A stretch of 64,000 nt of DNA from Apostichopus japonicus (Eukaryota; Echinodermata; Holothuroidea; Aspidochirotida; Stichopodidae), in assembly GCF_037975245.1 (NCBI RefSeq), contig NC_092568.1:15328501-15392500 (forward strand). Reading direction: 5' to 3'. The notes under the pieces are model-generated. The model saw only the letters and a program-made list of their open reading frames with translations, had not been told where the DNA came from and made no database searches. Position numbers and translations under genes: made by a program. Shown here piece by piece: positions 12,525 to 25,309 of this stretch. Numbering within the stretch: the first letter of the stretch is position 1; each line of letters opens with the position of its first letter.

Positions 12525-14825
12525 ATGGCTGACGAATTTGTTAGCGCAGTACTCAAGAGGTGGGAAATGCCAGAGTTATGTGCTACATTTGAAGGTGAGC
12601 GTAAAGAAAAACAATCCTCTGCTTGGTGTGTGCATCGAACACTGCGATCTCTACATATCAGTGGTATCGAATGATCGTTCGTTTTCTCGGTGCTACATGT
12701 AGGCTATACCAGGCATACGTAAAGGCTACTAATACTAATTGTATTTCCAGCATAGTTGTATTACGTTAGGCTAGCTTGTAGCAAGTGTGTAACTAGGCCT
12801 AAGTTACTCACATTGTATTAACGTTGCGAACGCCTGTGTAATGCAGATCCTTGTCAACTTACGGTAAGCTATGCGTATGCACCAGGTCTCTCTAGCCTAT
12901 ATCTTGGCTAGACAACGTTTCATTGTAGCACATTTTCGTTGTAAATCATAAATTGTACTCCCTTTTTTTTCTTTTAAGTTTAATACGGCAAATGACCACA
13001 TGAACCCTTATTAGCTTAACGTTAGACCTAGCCGGTCATAACTTAGGCCTAATGTTAGACTTACACGTACGTTGTTAATGCTAGTAGTAGTACGTACATA
13101 CAGTAGTATCATAATGGACCCTTCGAAGTCCGAACACTTTAGCACTAAAATGATCCAGAATTGTATTTGTACACACTTCTTTTAAAATGATACTATGGAT
13201 GGCAGAAGAAACATTCTCGTTAGAAAAAAGGGCGCTTCATAGGTTTCGTCAAATTGATCCTATTGTATTTGTGCCGTGGTGAAATTATGCATTCGTTAGG
13301 GGTGTCCGAACTTCGAGGGTTTTTCGAACTTCGAAGTAGCCTAAGTTAGGCCTGGCATTTAATGAGTTCTAGGCTATAATAATATTAGTATAGCATAGAA
13401 CATCAGCGCTAGTAATGTTATAGGCCTATAATGCTGTTTGCATATTTTTCTCTTTCCTACAGGTAGAACAGGACTTCGAATTATTACAAAAACCAACTGC
13501 CAACAAATTATACAACAGAGTGGGATATTTCACAATGGACATTTTGTGCTATACAGGCGATCATCCCAAACTGGCCGAACTTTTTGCATTTAGAGAAGAC
13601 GTTGGATGCACTGACTAATGGTAAGCCAAATTTATTGTATAGTCATGGCCTGTGAATTCATAGCTAGCTTCATTCAGAGCTTATGCCATGACAATATAGT
13701 TTCTCTTTCCAGTATGTCTGTAAAGATGGGTCAATATTTGGATTAACCTTCAAAATATGTTTTTGGTGGTTTGTTACTTTTTAAAAATCTATCAAAATCA
13801 ACTGATCTGAAAGGACCAAATCAGCTGGTTAATGTCAAATGGTGGCTTCTGAACGTTTCTGCAAACTTTCTCCAAACATTGCACTCAATATGATTAATTG
13901 GCTACTATTTTATTTGTAGTCGCGTTCGGGTTTGTGTGTGGTTGAAGTGAGACCCAGCCCTGTTATAATATTAACTCAATGATAGTCACTTGGACATGTA
14001 TCAGTGTTGTTTGTAGGTTCCACATAGGGTTTGAATAATTCCTGTTGATTTCTCAACAAGTGAAATGTTTTTTTGTCAGCAGGAGTAATGACTGAAAACC
14101 TCATTATTAGCCTTGTTTACTCATTAATGCTCAATTGAATATAATATTTGGATTAATTCTACTGTCGATAAGCACAAACTTGAAAATGGCCAATGAGATG
14201 GATTCCTTATGTGTATACCTTTCCAATGCTGAGGAAAAGAAATTAGCTTGTTGTGTTGTGTACTCTTCTCAAGATGTTTTATGAGCAGGAAGATTAAACA
14301 TGTTAAAACGTCTAGAAGTTGATTTTTCCAAAAATCTTTGGACAATTGTATTCAGATTTTAGTACGACTGTGTCAATGAAAGGTTAGCACATATTATGGG
14401 CTTTTTCATTTTTTCCCTTCAAAATCTTATACAATTTGGCTTGAAATTAGTGTGTAGGGTAGGTAATTAAGTCTTCTAATACAAATGTGTAGGTCCCCTA
14501 TGAGTACACATGCCACATTAACTTTCATGTTGCTGTTATTAATGTGTATGAGCATAAAGTTGTGGAGCACATTTAGGGCGGTGTAGATCCCTTGAATTTT
14601 ATCCTCAGTCCTTGAAGTTTTATATGGTCAGACTATAGTGTGCCTTATTAATGTTTTTGTCGTTTATACCTGCAAGCATTCTCATTTCTTGCCTTAATCT
14701 CTTTTACAGATGAAAAGAAGAACTTAACTTTCTTTCTGTTGCCATTGCTTTTTCGAGGACGGGCAAAGAAAAGCGGATCTACTACGGTGACTAGTTGCCC
14801 TCAAGCATTCATAGACGATCAGCCA
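12525..14825 (+). pseudogene. 5' exons of a SAM-domain (SAMD3-like) protein inside the TIR element
   Basis: Exon 1 is 12525-12594 with donor gtgagc; it begins ATG and encodes MADEFVSAVLKRWEMPELC, a good match to the first helices of a sterile alpha motif. Exon 2 is 13463-13620 (acag before, gtaagc after). Its 3' end encodes FLHLEKTLDALTN, but its 5' end is readable only in other frames, so it carries at least one frame break. Exon 3 is 14710-14825 (acag before, gtaagc after) and encodes EKKNLTFFLLPLLFRGR, then CPQAFIDDQP. Exon 2 ends in phase 1 and exon 3 supplies the remaining two bases (Asp). Exon 3 ends in phase 0, the phase in which the first exon of the separate copy at 1451 begins. The C-terminal exons are missing here, so this is a 3'-deleted copy. 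The family call rests on remembered motif order. Confidence 0.55.
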
Positions 14826-15841
14826 GTAAGCAAAATCATTTTAAGGTTGCTTTAGTTTCATATATATTTACATATTAAAGGGAAATAGTAACTGTTTGCC
14901 TTGGCAAACTGTACCTACAAAAAATCTGTATTTTTGTTGGGGGGGGGGGGTGGGGGTAGATTTGTTATTGTATACAGTTGTGAAAGGTTGAGGCAGGGTT
15001 GGTATATCAAACAAACATTTAATTTTGTGTGTTTAACAGATCAGGTGCCAGCAGTGTCCCTATGATCACTTATAATTGTGATCTTGAAGCTGCTTTTATT
15101 TCTAGTATGTAGAATCAATGTGGGATGTGTAACCATTTGGCTTTTGTTTGAAAAGATGTTTAAATTTTACAGTTCATCACTCATCTAAGCACAATCAAAA
15201 TGTTAGCAAAATATGCCTTGGCTCCTTGTTATAGCAATTGCAGATACAATGGTGTATCAATATTTTTCGGTTTGTGTGTCCTTGTTTAAAACATAAAATG
15301 GTTAGCTTCAATTGACTATATGTTGGAAATTATCAGTGATATTATATTCACTTATTAAGACCAGAGTTGCTTAAAAGAGACCAACATTAAGCTGTACATG
15401 ATTGTGTGTTGCACCTGTACCTTGTGTAGTTGATGTCAACATACAGGAGGTCTTCTGTGGTCAACACATTTCAAGAACTGAATATAGTAAACAATAGCAA
15501 AATATGGATAGCTAATATTGTCAGCTTTAATATTGTTGATATGTGTTTATCCCCATTGTGAGTTTATGAAATTATTGCTTTGGATGGAAGTCAAAGATCA
15601 TTTAACTAGGTAAATAGAGGTCAAGCACTGAATGCTGTGAGAATTCATACTGGAGGAACAATCTGAAGTCGGCAAAGACCAGAAAAAAATAAAAGTATGA
15701 AAAACATGTATTACTTGTTTGTTCTTTATCATTCTCTGTTTAAGCTTTATAACCTATTAAATAAACCCAGTTGTATGAAAAATGTCACAATCTAATGTTG
15801 GTATTGTATTAGTTAACCAACCACTATTATTTTTAACTAGC

Positions 15842-16120
15842 TGTTGGGCAAGAATCATTGGGTAAAGAAAAATCCATTGGTAAAAGGTTTTACACAACCA
15901 TTGGGCAAATCGTTGACCAACATTGTTGGGTAAAGGCGTTGGGCAAAGGTGTTGGGCAAAGGTGTTGGGTATTTATTTAACCGTTTGCTGGGCAAAATCA
16001 TTAACCAACTTAGTTGGGCACTTTTTTGCCCAATATCAACCAGGAGGCATACGGACCCAACGGTTGTGTAAATAATTGCCCAGGTTGGGCAATAATTTGC
16101 CCAACAATTTTAAGAGTGTA
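15842..16120. repeat. Right subterminal arm of TTGGGCAAA motifs
   Basis: More than ten copies of TTGGGCAAA/TTGGGTAAA and GCCCAA lie in 280 bp, including a head-to-tail run at 15925-15970 with a 15-bp period (AAAGGyGTTGGGCAA). The arm ends in the right terminal inverted repeat. Confidence 0.75.
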
Positions 16121-16125
16121 TCATA

Positions 16126-17275
16126 TAACGCCAGAAACATACATCAAAGACAAAAGTGTCCTATATTTTACATCATTCAGTAACAAATTATGCTGGTTGG
16201 CTAGGATATGCATATAAACGATATTATGAGGGATATAGAGACTGTTCATCGTAAGACACTGAACCCTTTTTCAAACAAAGATTTAAAACTTTAGATTGTC
16301 GTTGTTGGGTAGTATGACATCGACGTTGGCAAGATGGCATATCGAATCACTGTGTTCACATAGTCAACTTAGCTTGTTTGATCAATGTTACAAATTTATA
16401 GTATCCCCCAAGATTCATTCTAGTGAGTATCCTTCATTAGGTACTACGTTCAACATTTAAAAACAACCTTATCAACCAGGCCTACATCAAAATTACGCAT
16501 TGACATGTGAGAGAAAATCTATGAACAGAATGAAGGATACATATTAGGAAGAATTCTTGATGCAATACGTTTCTTGTTTTGTTTTTACTGTGCTCCACTT
16601 AACCGGGGGGCTGGACTTGCCAAACTATAGCTGTCAATGCCCTGCTGAAATACACCATGTCGTGTAAACCGATTGAGTGAACTCATTGCTGATACTGGTC
16701 AGCTGATTATGATGTGTTGAAAACGATAAGGGACAGTCTTTTAAGACAACCATGACACACATTAAACATGATATGTATGTGCGTGTGTTTCCTTCGTAAC
16801 AACACTATGCCTAACCGTATAGAAAAAATACACAAACAAAATATATATTTTCGAGCTTTACGTTTATGCTACAGCAAATGTCTTTTTGATTTTATGTATT
16901 TGGCCACGTTTGATTTTTTGAAATTATGTTAAATCGTTTCAATTTATATCTGAATATATTAATCATAAATTAATTTTCTTACGTATTGCTGTGTTCTCCA
17001 TTTTGCCCTTCAAATTTTTCATTTGTTTGGCAACGCTCTAGCCGAAAATTCCTTATGTTTTTCCCTTATTTACTGCAAATTGCATGATTTCTTTTCGCCT
17101 TGGTTTGTCCCGAGTCGCTACCTATTTCTTTTTCTAGTTACAACTAGTTTTGATTGACGAGATATCTACGCCATGATAAATGTAAAGAGTTACCTGTACC
17201 CTGTTGTAACACATGTGTATAACGCTTGTGTAGAGATCAAAGCGCAGGCCGTTATATTTGTTGAATATGACGTAA
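16126..17275. other. AT-rich non-coding stretch
   Basis: Nothing recognisable is present. There are no splice-framed exons and no repeat arrays. Confidence 0.4.
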
Positions 17276-17284
17276 TCAATCGAT

Positions 17285-17645
17285 TCCCAAATTTGTTCGG
17301 ACCCAAATTTTGCTGGGGGCCTCAAATTTGTTTGACCCACATTATTTCGGACCAAATTATTTTTGGGGGACTATTTCATGAAAAAAAAGGACCAAAGTTT
17401 GTTATGACCCAAATAGTGCTTGTTACCGAAAAATTCCTGTGACCCGAATTTTAATTGTTTGTACTCAAATTTGTTTGGACCTAAATCGTTTTTCTTTTTT
17501 TTCAGAAATCAAAAGTCCGAACAATTTGTGTCCGAAAACCTGTTGGTACAAAAAATGTAGGGGAAAAAAAGTTGGGTCCGAAAAATTGGGTCCAAAAACA
17601 TGTTGGTCAAAAAAAATTAGGAGTCCAAAAATAATTTCGTATTGT
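17285..17645. repeat. Iterated-motif block built on GGACCCAAATTTG
   Basis: GGACCCAAATTT, GACCCAAAT and their complements (AATTGGGTCC, AAAAAGTTGGGTCC) occur about a dozen times. Complementary orientations predominate in the two halves, giving an inverted layout with a centre near 17490. The open frames 17173-17442, 17439-17705 and 17465-17695 are by-products of the repeat. The termini are not defined. Confidence 0.6.
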
Positions 17646-17649
17646 CGGA

Positions 17650-19287
17650 ACATAGAGACGTCGGAACATAGAGAGGTAACCGTCTTTTGGATCATACCAT
17701 TGTAAAGGTTGGTGTCGAGTTAACAACGGTGAAAGGTCGAATAGGTTAAATTCAATAATCTCGTAGATAATATTAGTTTACTAACTTAAAATTGTTTAGC
17801 AATGTGACAAAACAAAGACTTTTATAGATAATACACAATTAAAAAAAATACCTCTCTCAATAGTGGAACATATCGACCGGCGACGAGCGGGACATGATCC
17901 GGTTACAAATATAAGAAAGCGATTTCTCCCGAGACCGTTTACAAACCGTTTACATCTAAAACTTTGCATAACGTATATTACAAGCTTTATTTTGACCTTG
18001 GGTGTTCAAGTTAACCATACATTTTAAGTTTCGACATCATCTGCAACGTCATATGGCGTGTGTACACGCGTGTGTGGGGGGTGTGTACTCGCACACACGC
18101 ACATCTTGTAAACAGTGTTGAAGCAAGGGTTGGAAAAACTTGCCTAGCAATTAATAATTGGATTGGGTTCATTCAAGAATTCGAAGGAAATAGTACCTTG
18201 ACATAAGTTGGCTTATCAATTTGATCAAGGAAGTCAATGAAAAGTTCCCAGTCATTTTGTTGGTCTGTGATATTAGATGTAACATTAAATGCTATAGATT
18301 TTATTTGACATGAACAAAGCCCTTTGTACATTGCACCGCACGATATCTTAGATTGAAGTGTGATTTTAAGCAAATAATAAACTGGCAAAATTCAAATTTT
18401 ATGGTGCAGGTTTTTTACATTAATTATTAATTTTCAAACCACTCGCAACATTATTTGCTTTCAGTAATTGTTACTGAAGGAAGTGAACAATAGGAGGGAG
18501 CAGGGCTGATTTTTTCTTTTTTATAATAGTTGCTATGGGGTAATGGTATACTCCAGTGAGAGATTTGACTGGTTGATTGTATTACTATAGGTTTTTTTTT
18601 TAAATACATCATACAATATGTTATAAAGAAAAATATGCGATATGGAATTATGTATTGTCAGTTTCATTATACTCTTAAGAAAAAATATTGAAAGCTTCAA
18701 AGAGTGTGGTATGTGGGTGGGGGTGGGGCAATGAAATAATTGTACCCTCGTCCTGGCCTGGCTCATATGCCACTGTTCGTTTTGGTCGTCATGATATGTA
18801 TTCAGGACTATTTTCATAAATTAATTGGTCATAAGTAAGAAGTTTGATCGCACTCTCAATGAACACATTTATATTAAAGCCAACTAATCTGTCCAGAAAG
18901 TATGATCATTAACATCGTAAAATAAAAATTAATATTGAGCATATTAATGTTTTGTATCACTAATAGGGTAAAGACAAAATGAAAAAAAAGTGTTGTCATA
19001 TTCGGCACTGATATGTACGATAACCTTCAGTCACACTAGAACTATGACCATCCAACAATGTGATAGTAAAGTAGTGCTTACTTTCTAAAGGCATTTTGTG
19101 TTTGACTGGTTCAGCCCTAAAAGTCAAATGTTAAAGTGGCAGGTTAATAGTCTTATATCAAGGTCAGGGCCTTCTCAGACAACTTACAACAGTTAACTGG
19201 TAGTCACTGTAGTAACCTGTAATGCGTAACAAATAATTATAATAGTATAATTCATAATACGCCTTCCTTATATAGCACAACGCAGAC
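17650..19287. other. Non-coding stretch with a GT/CA-rich patch
   Basis: Bases 18056-18103 are a GTGTGTACACGCG-type alternating purine-pyrimidine patch. No exon or mobile-element motif was seen in the rest. Confidence 0.4.
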
Positions 19288-19291
19288 TTAA

Positions 19292-19455
19292 AGGTCAAGT
19301 GACACGTAACAGATTTCCTTCAAACTTACACAAATTGAAAAGCTACATATCAAAACCATATATTCCAAATTTGGAGTTCCACAATTGTTTCTTTGCTGTT
19401 TTAATTAAGTTAATAACCAAGCTAATTCCGTAAGATAATGACGTCATGGGGGGAA
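19292..19455. repeat. Left extended TIR with CRE-like palindrome
   Basis: The tip matches the right tip over about 18 bp. The inner part holds CGTAAGATAATGACGTCATG followed by a G run. The palindrome ATGACGTCAT is at 19438-19447 and may act as a CRE/ATF site for the plus-strand THAP gene. Confidence 0.55.
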
Positions 19456-19552
19456 CCGCCAGTGTTACCAAAACTAAGTATGCCTAATATGCTAACCGAG
19501 ATCAAAGCCGTAAACAATACGTCACGAACAGTAAACAAAGTATCAGATGAGA

Positions 19553-22279
19553 ATGGGTGCACAACAGTACAAGAAAGTTTCGTGTTCGTCAAACACTGTA
19601 TACAGCGATAGCTTAGTACCAGTGCACTCAGCCAGCCTAGTTGTCTATAAGTAAAGATTGGCTTGGACCTTCGAGCGAATCTTATGTGTGCATTGCGCCC
19701 TTCACCAGTTAAAGTTTCGATTCCTATCGCCTATCCGCGCAACTTGGACTTGGAACACCAACAGCTCGCCGTCTACAAGACAATGCCGTTCCTTCTCTAT
19801 TTGGAGAAAGTATCTTCAAATCTCGAGGAGATATAGAAACAAGTAGACCGGTAGTTGCGAAGCTGGATCGGAAAAGAGTAAGTGTATTTTCTGGCCTAGG
19901 CCTACTACAACAAGGACTAACTTGGTATTATTACTAACTTACAGTAGGCTGATTAATTTCGTTCAGTTAGTTAGGCCCTAAATTAGGTACGGCGACGATA
20001 AAGTTAGGCTTAGACTAGGGCTATAGTAACTTTTATCTGTGGTACATCATGAAAAATCCAGAATAACAAGCATCAGATGTTTACATGTCATTTTGCCCAA
20101 TATTATAACGTGCTCCCACCTATCTATATACTCAGAGTCATAGCTCATATGTTTCACAGTAGATGACATCCTTATATTTTGCCATTTTTGTTGGTAGGGC
20201 TGCAATTTTTGTTACAAGAGAAAACGCTTGTGACAGGTACTGTCAATTATATCAAACTGCTTTCTTATCTGAACTTTCATAACTTCCTTGTTATTTTCTT
20301 CCCCAATTTTCAATACTTAGATTAATCTAGAAGCTGTTCCCCAACCAACTGCAGTGAAAATAAAGGCAGGATTCTGCAGAATGTACATCTCCATCTAAAG
20401 GTAGCATGATCTTATAGACATGTGCTTGATATTACCGAAAAACAGTTGGGAAATGGGGGAGGGGAGGGTGGTGACAGGCATTAAAGATTTAAGTGTCAGT
20501 TTTGAATGGGATACAAGGAATCTCCACCAGTAAAACATCGAGGCATGTATATGGGGGGCAAGCTACCAGACAAAAGGGAGGCAGCAGTATTACGGCCGAA
20601 AGGTCCCCATAAATAGGCTTTAATAGAATGATGGATGGGGAGGGGGGGTGGGGGAGAAAATGTGGTAGAGAAGTGTAAGCTAGGGTAATACAAGGAAGAA
20701 TGGAAAACTTTCATACATCTATAGAGTATTCTATAGCAGAAGTGAGTACAGGGGCAAAAATTTTAGAAACAGTACTCGTTGAAAGCAAAATAGCAATTAA
20801 AACTGCACATCGGGCAGGCAGACTAGGGGATAATATACATTGTATTTTATCCATCATATCCGCCTGCCTGACGAGAGTGGTTGAGGAGGCTATATCTGAT
20901 GGCTTCACAGGAAAATATAAAGGCTACATCTATAGTTACTGAGAGAAGGGAGATTACATTGTAGTTATACTATATGAAACCAAGCTGAAGTCATTTGCAA
21001 TGCTCATGGTGTGAGTGGCCCATATTTTTGCAGCCACATAAAGTAGGAGGATATGCTCTCCTTCAGAAAAGATAAGTGAAACATCTAGGCAGCTGACCCC
21101 TGTCCAAGAGCAGCCTACTGTATGTGTGTGGTATAATAAGCGTTTATTCTAATTTTCAGTGAATGTAACACATGTAGAAGTCCAGTGTTCACTGGTCCCC
21201 CTACCACCATTGAAGTTGCTGACTGGACCAACAGAGACAAGAACACCATCAAAGCAACCAGGGCCATCTCACAGTGGCGATGATGGTCCGTCTGCTGCTG
21301 TGGAATCCACATCGGGATACACCGAAAAACCGCCAGGTAGTCCGGATTACACTCCATCAGTTAACTCATCTGAACATGACAAAGATGACGCTTCAACGTA
21401 ATTTTCAAGATTGATAGTAGATTAGTCTGGAAAATCAATTGGTGCCAAAACTTTCTGGAAAGAGGATCATTATTCATTTTGACACCAACACTGTGGGGCA
21501 GTCTGGAATGTGTGGTGGAGGCCATCAGTCTTTACTTCAATTAGCATATACATACTGTATCTGGTAGAGTTGTCACAGCTGTATGTGAACAAGAAATAAA
21601 GGCACAAACAAGTAGTTGGATTTAACAGAGTATATTATATCTTCACTTGGCTGGATATCTGCTACTGAATACAAATGGTTAAAGTTGCATCTTATACACT
21701 CTTTTACCATGGATTACAAGGGGATGGGACAGGATGTTACTCTGTCCACATGTTTACTTTACTACATAAACAGTGGTTAAGCTACTGAGACATGACCACA
21801 CATCCTGCTGAAGATTACATAATCCATAATATTAGGTGCACAAACAGGTGTAGGGTTTTTGTTGTAATCAGTAAAAAAAATATTGAAATTGTTCAGGCAC
21901 AAGTTGTCAGGTAAAACCTGACCCATGTATCCACACCAATTGAGGTGTACTCAGCTGTCGCCTTAGTTGGGCATCCAAAGACTTGACTGACAACTGTGCC
22001 ATGCCTATTGACCGAAATGGAGTGATTGGAATGCCTCTATCTAAATGGTATGTTTTTATGAACTATTATTATATTATTCTTCATATCTTTACTATTCTAC
22101 AGATTATGTATGGGAACTTCTTGACTGCTTGCAACAACTTCTGTAGAAGTGGAAGTCTGGGAGAGGAGTGTCCTGTTCCTGTCAGAAAAGAGCCCCCACC
22201 ACTTGCAAGCTCCTATGTTCATCCGAACAATGAGGATGCCATAAAACAACACCGAAGCAGATTTCAAAAGCTTTGCTGA
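19553..22279 (+). pseudogene. THAP-domain transposase gene remnant
   Basis: A start-like ATG at 19553 begins MGAQQYKKVSC. At 19652-19877 one frame reads as the second half of a THAP domain: SSESYVCIAPF, then a stop, then SFDSYRLSAQLGL and RRLQDNAVPSLF, the last being the AVPxxF signature. The zinc-binding His expected after the second Cys reads Pro (GCG-CCC), and a TAA interrupts soon after. A donor gtaagt follows at 19878. An exon-like segment at 21160-21401 (ttttcag before) encodes a Pro/Ser-rich acidic linker including GSPDYTPSVN. The last exon-like segment, 22103-22279, ends PPPLASSYVHPNNEDAIKQH plus a few residues and TGA. Between them no DDE core is readable. Role: the THAP domain would bind the TIRs. 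Clearly broken. Confidence 0.6.
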
Positions 22280-23159
22280 AGTACTGTAGTTGATGGCCTC
22301 CCAATTTCTAATTTTGTATCATTGTAGTGGGGAGCAATCGACTCTGTGAATCGTCTGTTCACATGATGTTTCGGCACAGCTGCAGAGCAGTGTTAATTAA
22401 CTGGTCGCTACCAGCCTTTAGGGAAGTTGCTTAAGTTTTACATTAAAGTTTTACTTACATCTGGTTTCCATTGTAACTAACTAAATGATAACATTATATT
22501 TAAAAAAAAGTTCCAATGACAAGTATTCCTCTCTAGAGAGCTTAGACTTCATAAATATAAATTTCATGCTGACTTACTATTTGTATGCAACTTTGGTGTT
22601 TCAAACATGTTGCCAATTTTTTGTTTTTCTCAAAAAGAATTGACAGAAATTTGCTGTTTGTTCCCCGCATGGGATAAAATGTGATTTTTTTTTATCCCAT
22701 TTATGATCAAGTATCCTTGATATTCCATGGATTAATGAACAATTTCAGATTGATTCTCATTACACTTTTATTAAAATGAAAGCCTAAGCTCTCCAGATCC
22801 CATTGACATAGTGGTTTAGGGTACTTTATTCAAACTATTCTTCTATTTTAACCTAGTATATTTGAGATTTCAATCATCCAGATTTTGTTGGCAGGCTACT
22901 AGAAGTGACAGCTTTGCTTACAAGAGAGAATACATACAAAAAATTAACTTGAGTTTTTATTATTTATTACTGTTATGTACTTCCCAAACTTGAAAATGTA
23001 AAATTTCATCCAAGATTGTTGTTAATACCATGAACCAGAAAAATGTAAGCTGGAATTCCAAATGTTCACCATTCAGCCACAAAACAGACAGGACTGAACC
23101 CTGTTTCTATAAAACTTTGCAGAAATGATACTATGACTTGGCATAAACAGTCCACATTC

Positions 23160-24914
23160 TCACAGTCTTGATAATTTAAATCCTTCATACTGTTCAGATG
23201 GTAAAGCTTCTCTAATCCTCCTTACTGCATAGGATGGGAGAACAACACAAATCTCCTTCCCTAAAAACTAATAGCTCATCCGTGCAAGTTGTCTGTATGC
23301 TGTGTGTCTGTATTTCCTGTAAAATAATCATATGAAAACCAGCTATAAAAGATGAAGACACACAAAAGTTTGGTAGCCATCTGGGGACGTCAATTTTAAA
23401 ATAAATATCTATATGATTTCCAGAATTTGCTTGGCCCCTAAATCTGCCTCCCCTAAAGTAAGCCTAGCTATGCCATTTATACAAACTGATCATTGTATCT
23501 CGGGGACTAAAATTTGTAAATGGATCGTGCACAAGCATGGTGGACATTTTTTGTGTGGCATTTGGTTCCATGGCTCAGTGTTAATGACTACTATGTCAGT
23601 CAGCATGATAAGGGTTAACCTCAAGGGCATTACACCAGTTTTTGGACAAAATGACCTAATCAGAAGCAGGTTTTGAATATGGGGCACAAATGTTCTTGAT
23701 CAAACCTATATCTTAATGTTATTCTTTTCACAACGAAACAAAACTTAACTAAGAATACACCCTCTGTATTGTTACATCTTTCAACAGCAGGTCAGAGCAA
23801 TGAATAAAGGTATACAACAAAAATAATGTATTCTATACTTACTCTTGGATCCTGTTTTCCTGTGCACGTCCACCATACTGTTGACGGTACATGTAGTAGG
23901 CTGTCTGAAGAAACAATGGGTTCAGGCACATAGCTTCAAAACCTGGGTGTAAGGTGATGCATGCAGCACCTTCTTCATCCATCACAGTCCAAACTTATCT
24001 ATTTCGCTGCAGCATCTACACTCCCTTGCTGTAGGCATCACAGCACATTGGCCACAATGACACCTGTAAACAATACAAAAGAGTTCAAATAATAAAGAGC
24101 CAATTCAATGACTTCATACCGACCTCAATTATTGGGGCATACTGTACTAACATGTCAAAATAGAAAAGGGGCACCTCTGAAGGGCAATCTACCGTTGAAG
24201 CTCCTTACAAGTACCATCACTAGTAAGGAGGGGGTAGCCTCTTCTTAGAAGTCTTGCCTCTGTTGGGACAATGCTGCAAAGGAAAATAAAACAGGCCGAT
24301 GTTGCCTCGTTTCCAACTCTTTCCCACTCCTGAATCCATTCCCTAGATTGAGAAAATCTGGTTATGAAATTAGCTCAAGCGGAAATGACAAAAAGCTGGT
24401 GTGTGGTGCCACCTCCTCCCTCCCCCCACCCTTTCCCTGATTTGTGGTAACTTCACTAATTTGCCACTACAACTGCTAGGAAATTAATAATAGGCCACCT
24501 CTGAATTTGTTGTGCACTCTTCCAATTGCCTCCTTCAATCTGCTAACCAAATGAAATATGTCTATGTGACATGTTCCTGGGGCATGTGCTGTCACAACTT
24601 TTAAGGAAAATAATAACTTCCTTAACTTAACTCGACCGCACTTTCATGTTAATTTTGCTACCCCATCAACAAATTGGCTAGCTAAGAGTATGAGCAAAGT
24701 TAGGAAACATTTATCGGTTCTAGGCCTACCTAGTGACACAACTATCCTATATACAGTATATTACGCTAGGCGTAACGTTACCGTTGTATTCCGTCAAGAC
24801 GATCAATTTCGACATCGCTGTCCGGTCCCGCTTCCTCTTCGCTGGTCTCCGGTTCGAACATGTAGGGAAAAACTTCCTATCTAAATACTGTGTGTCAATG
24901 CCACCGGCAGCCAT
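23160..24914 (-). pseudogene. P2X7-like cysteine-domain gene (three exons, broken)
   Basis: Exon 1 ends at 24782 (donor gtaacg). One frame from an ATG at 24861 encodes MFEPETSEEEAGPDSDVE, the acidic leader typical of this family; a second possible start, ATG 24914, is in another frame. Exon 2 is 24063-23843 and encodes CHCGQCAVMPTARECRCC, then a one-base deletion, then CITLHPGFEAMCLN and TAYYMYRQQ. Exon 3 is 23316-23160 and encodes YRHTAYRQLARMSY, a TAG where Trp is expected, then LGKEICVVLPSYAVRRIRE and a final TGA. Exon phases agree across both introns. The Cys pattern and the order HPGF, CLN, AYRQ, RRIR match the cytoplasmic C-terminal domain of P2X7 receptors, which also occurs as free proteins in invertebrates. 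There are no channel segments. It lies antisense near the right end of the Kolobok-like element. Function unknown; damage is one frameshift and one nonsense codon. Confidence 0.75.
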
Positions 24915-25309
24915 TTCGCGATATGTATAAGCTATGCTGTGCTGTGTATATATGCGTACTACAGTGCGTGTATAGAAACTGTATGTGGTAGCAATAAGTA
25001 ATAACTTTCGACTTGGTAAACAAATGACGTCATTTGTTTTCGGCTTTCCCTGAACGAGTCAATCTAGCCGATTTTTGCGGAGTTTATGTTGCTTGATAGG
25101 AAGAAAATGCAAGGAATTTATGAAAAAAGAAGTCAATGGATGTTTTGTTCGATGTCTTATGTATCAATTTGTGATTTTTCATCTTAATCCAAATCTTAAC
25201 TTTCTTGTAACAGACTGCTGAAAAAGGTAATATTTTCGAGAAGTTTGAGATTTCTACATACCCAATGCACTGCGCAGAACATATACAGTTTGCACTCTTC
25301 TGCGCTCCC

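Larger units (their letters stand above)
12234..16120. mobile_element. 3.9-kb TIR DNA transposon with 5-bp target duplication
   Basis: The left end reads TACACTCTAAAAACTGTTGG and the right end, reverse-complemented, reads TACACTCTTAAAATTGTTGG. Immediately outside each end is the direct repeat TCATA (12229-12233 and 16121-16125), a perfect 5-bp target duplication. Both subterminal arms (to about 12440, and from about 15842) are packed with TTGGGCAAA/TTGGGTAAA and its complement. Between them lie three exons of a SAM-type protein (12525-14825) and long AT-rich spacers. No transposase is visible, so the copy is probably non-autonomous. I cannot assign a superfamily from these termini. Confidence 0.8.

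Noticed and set aside
17173-17705. Three overlapping open frames near 17.2-17.7 kb
   Set aside because: They coincide with the GGACCCAAATTTG motif block and have no splice context or family resemblance.
20700-20942. 80-residue plus-strand frame inside the Kolobok-like element
   Set aside because: It lies where the transposase core would be expected, but it lacks DDE-type motifs and exon borders, and the opposite strand is equally open.
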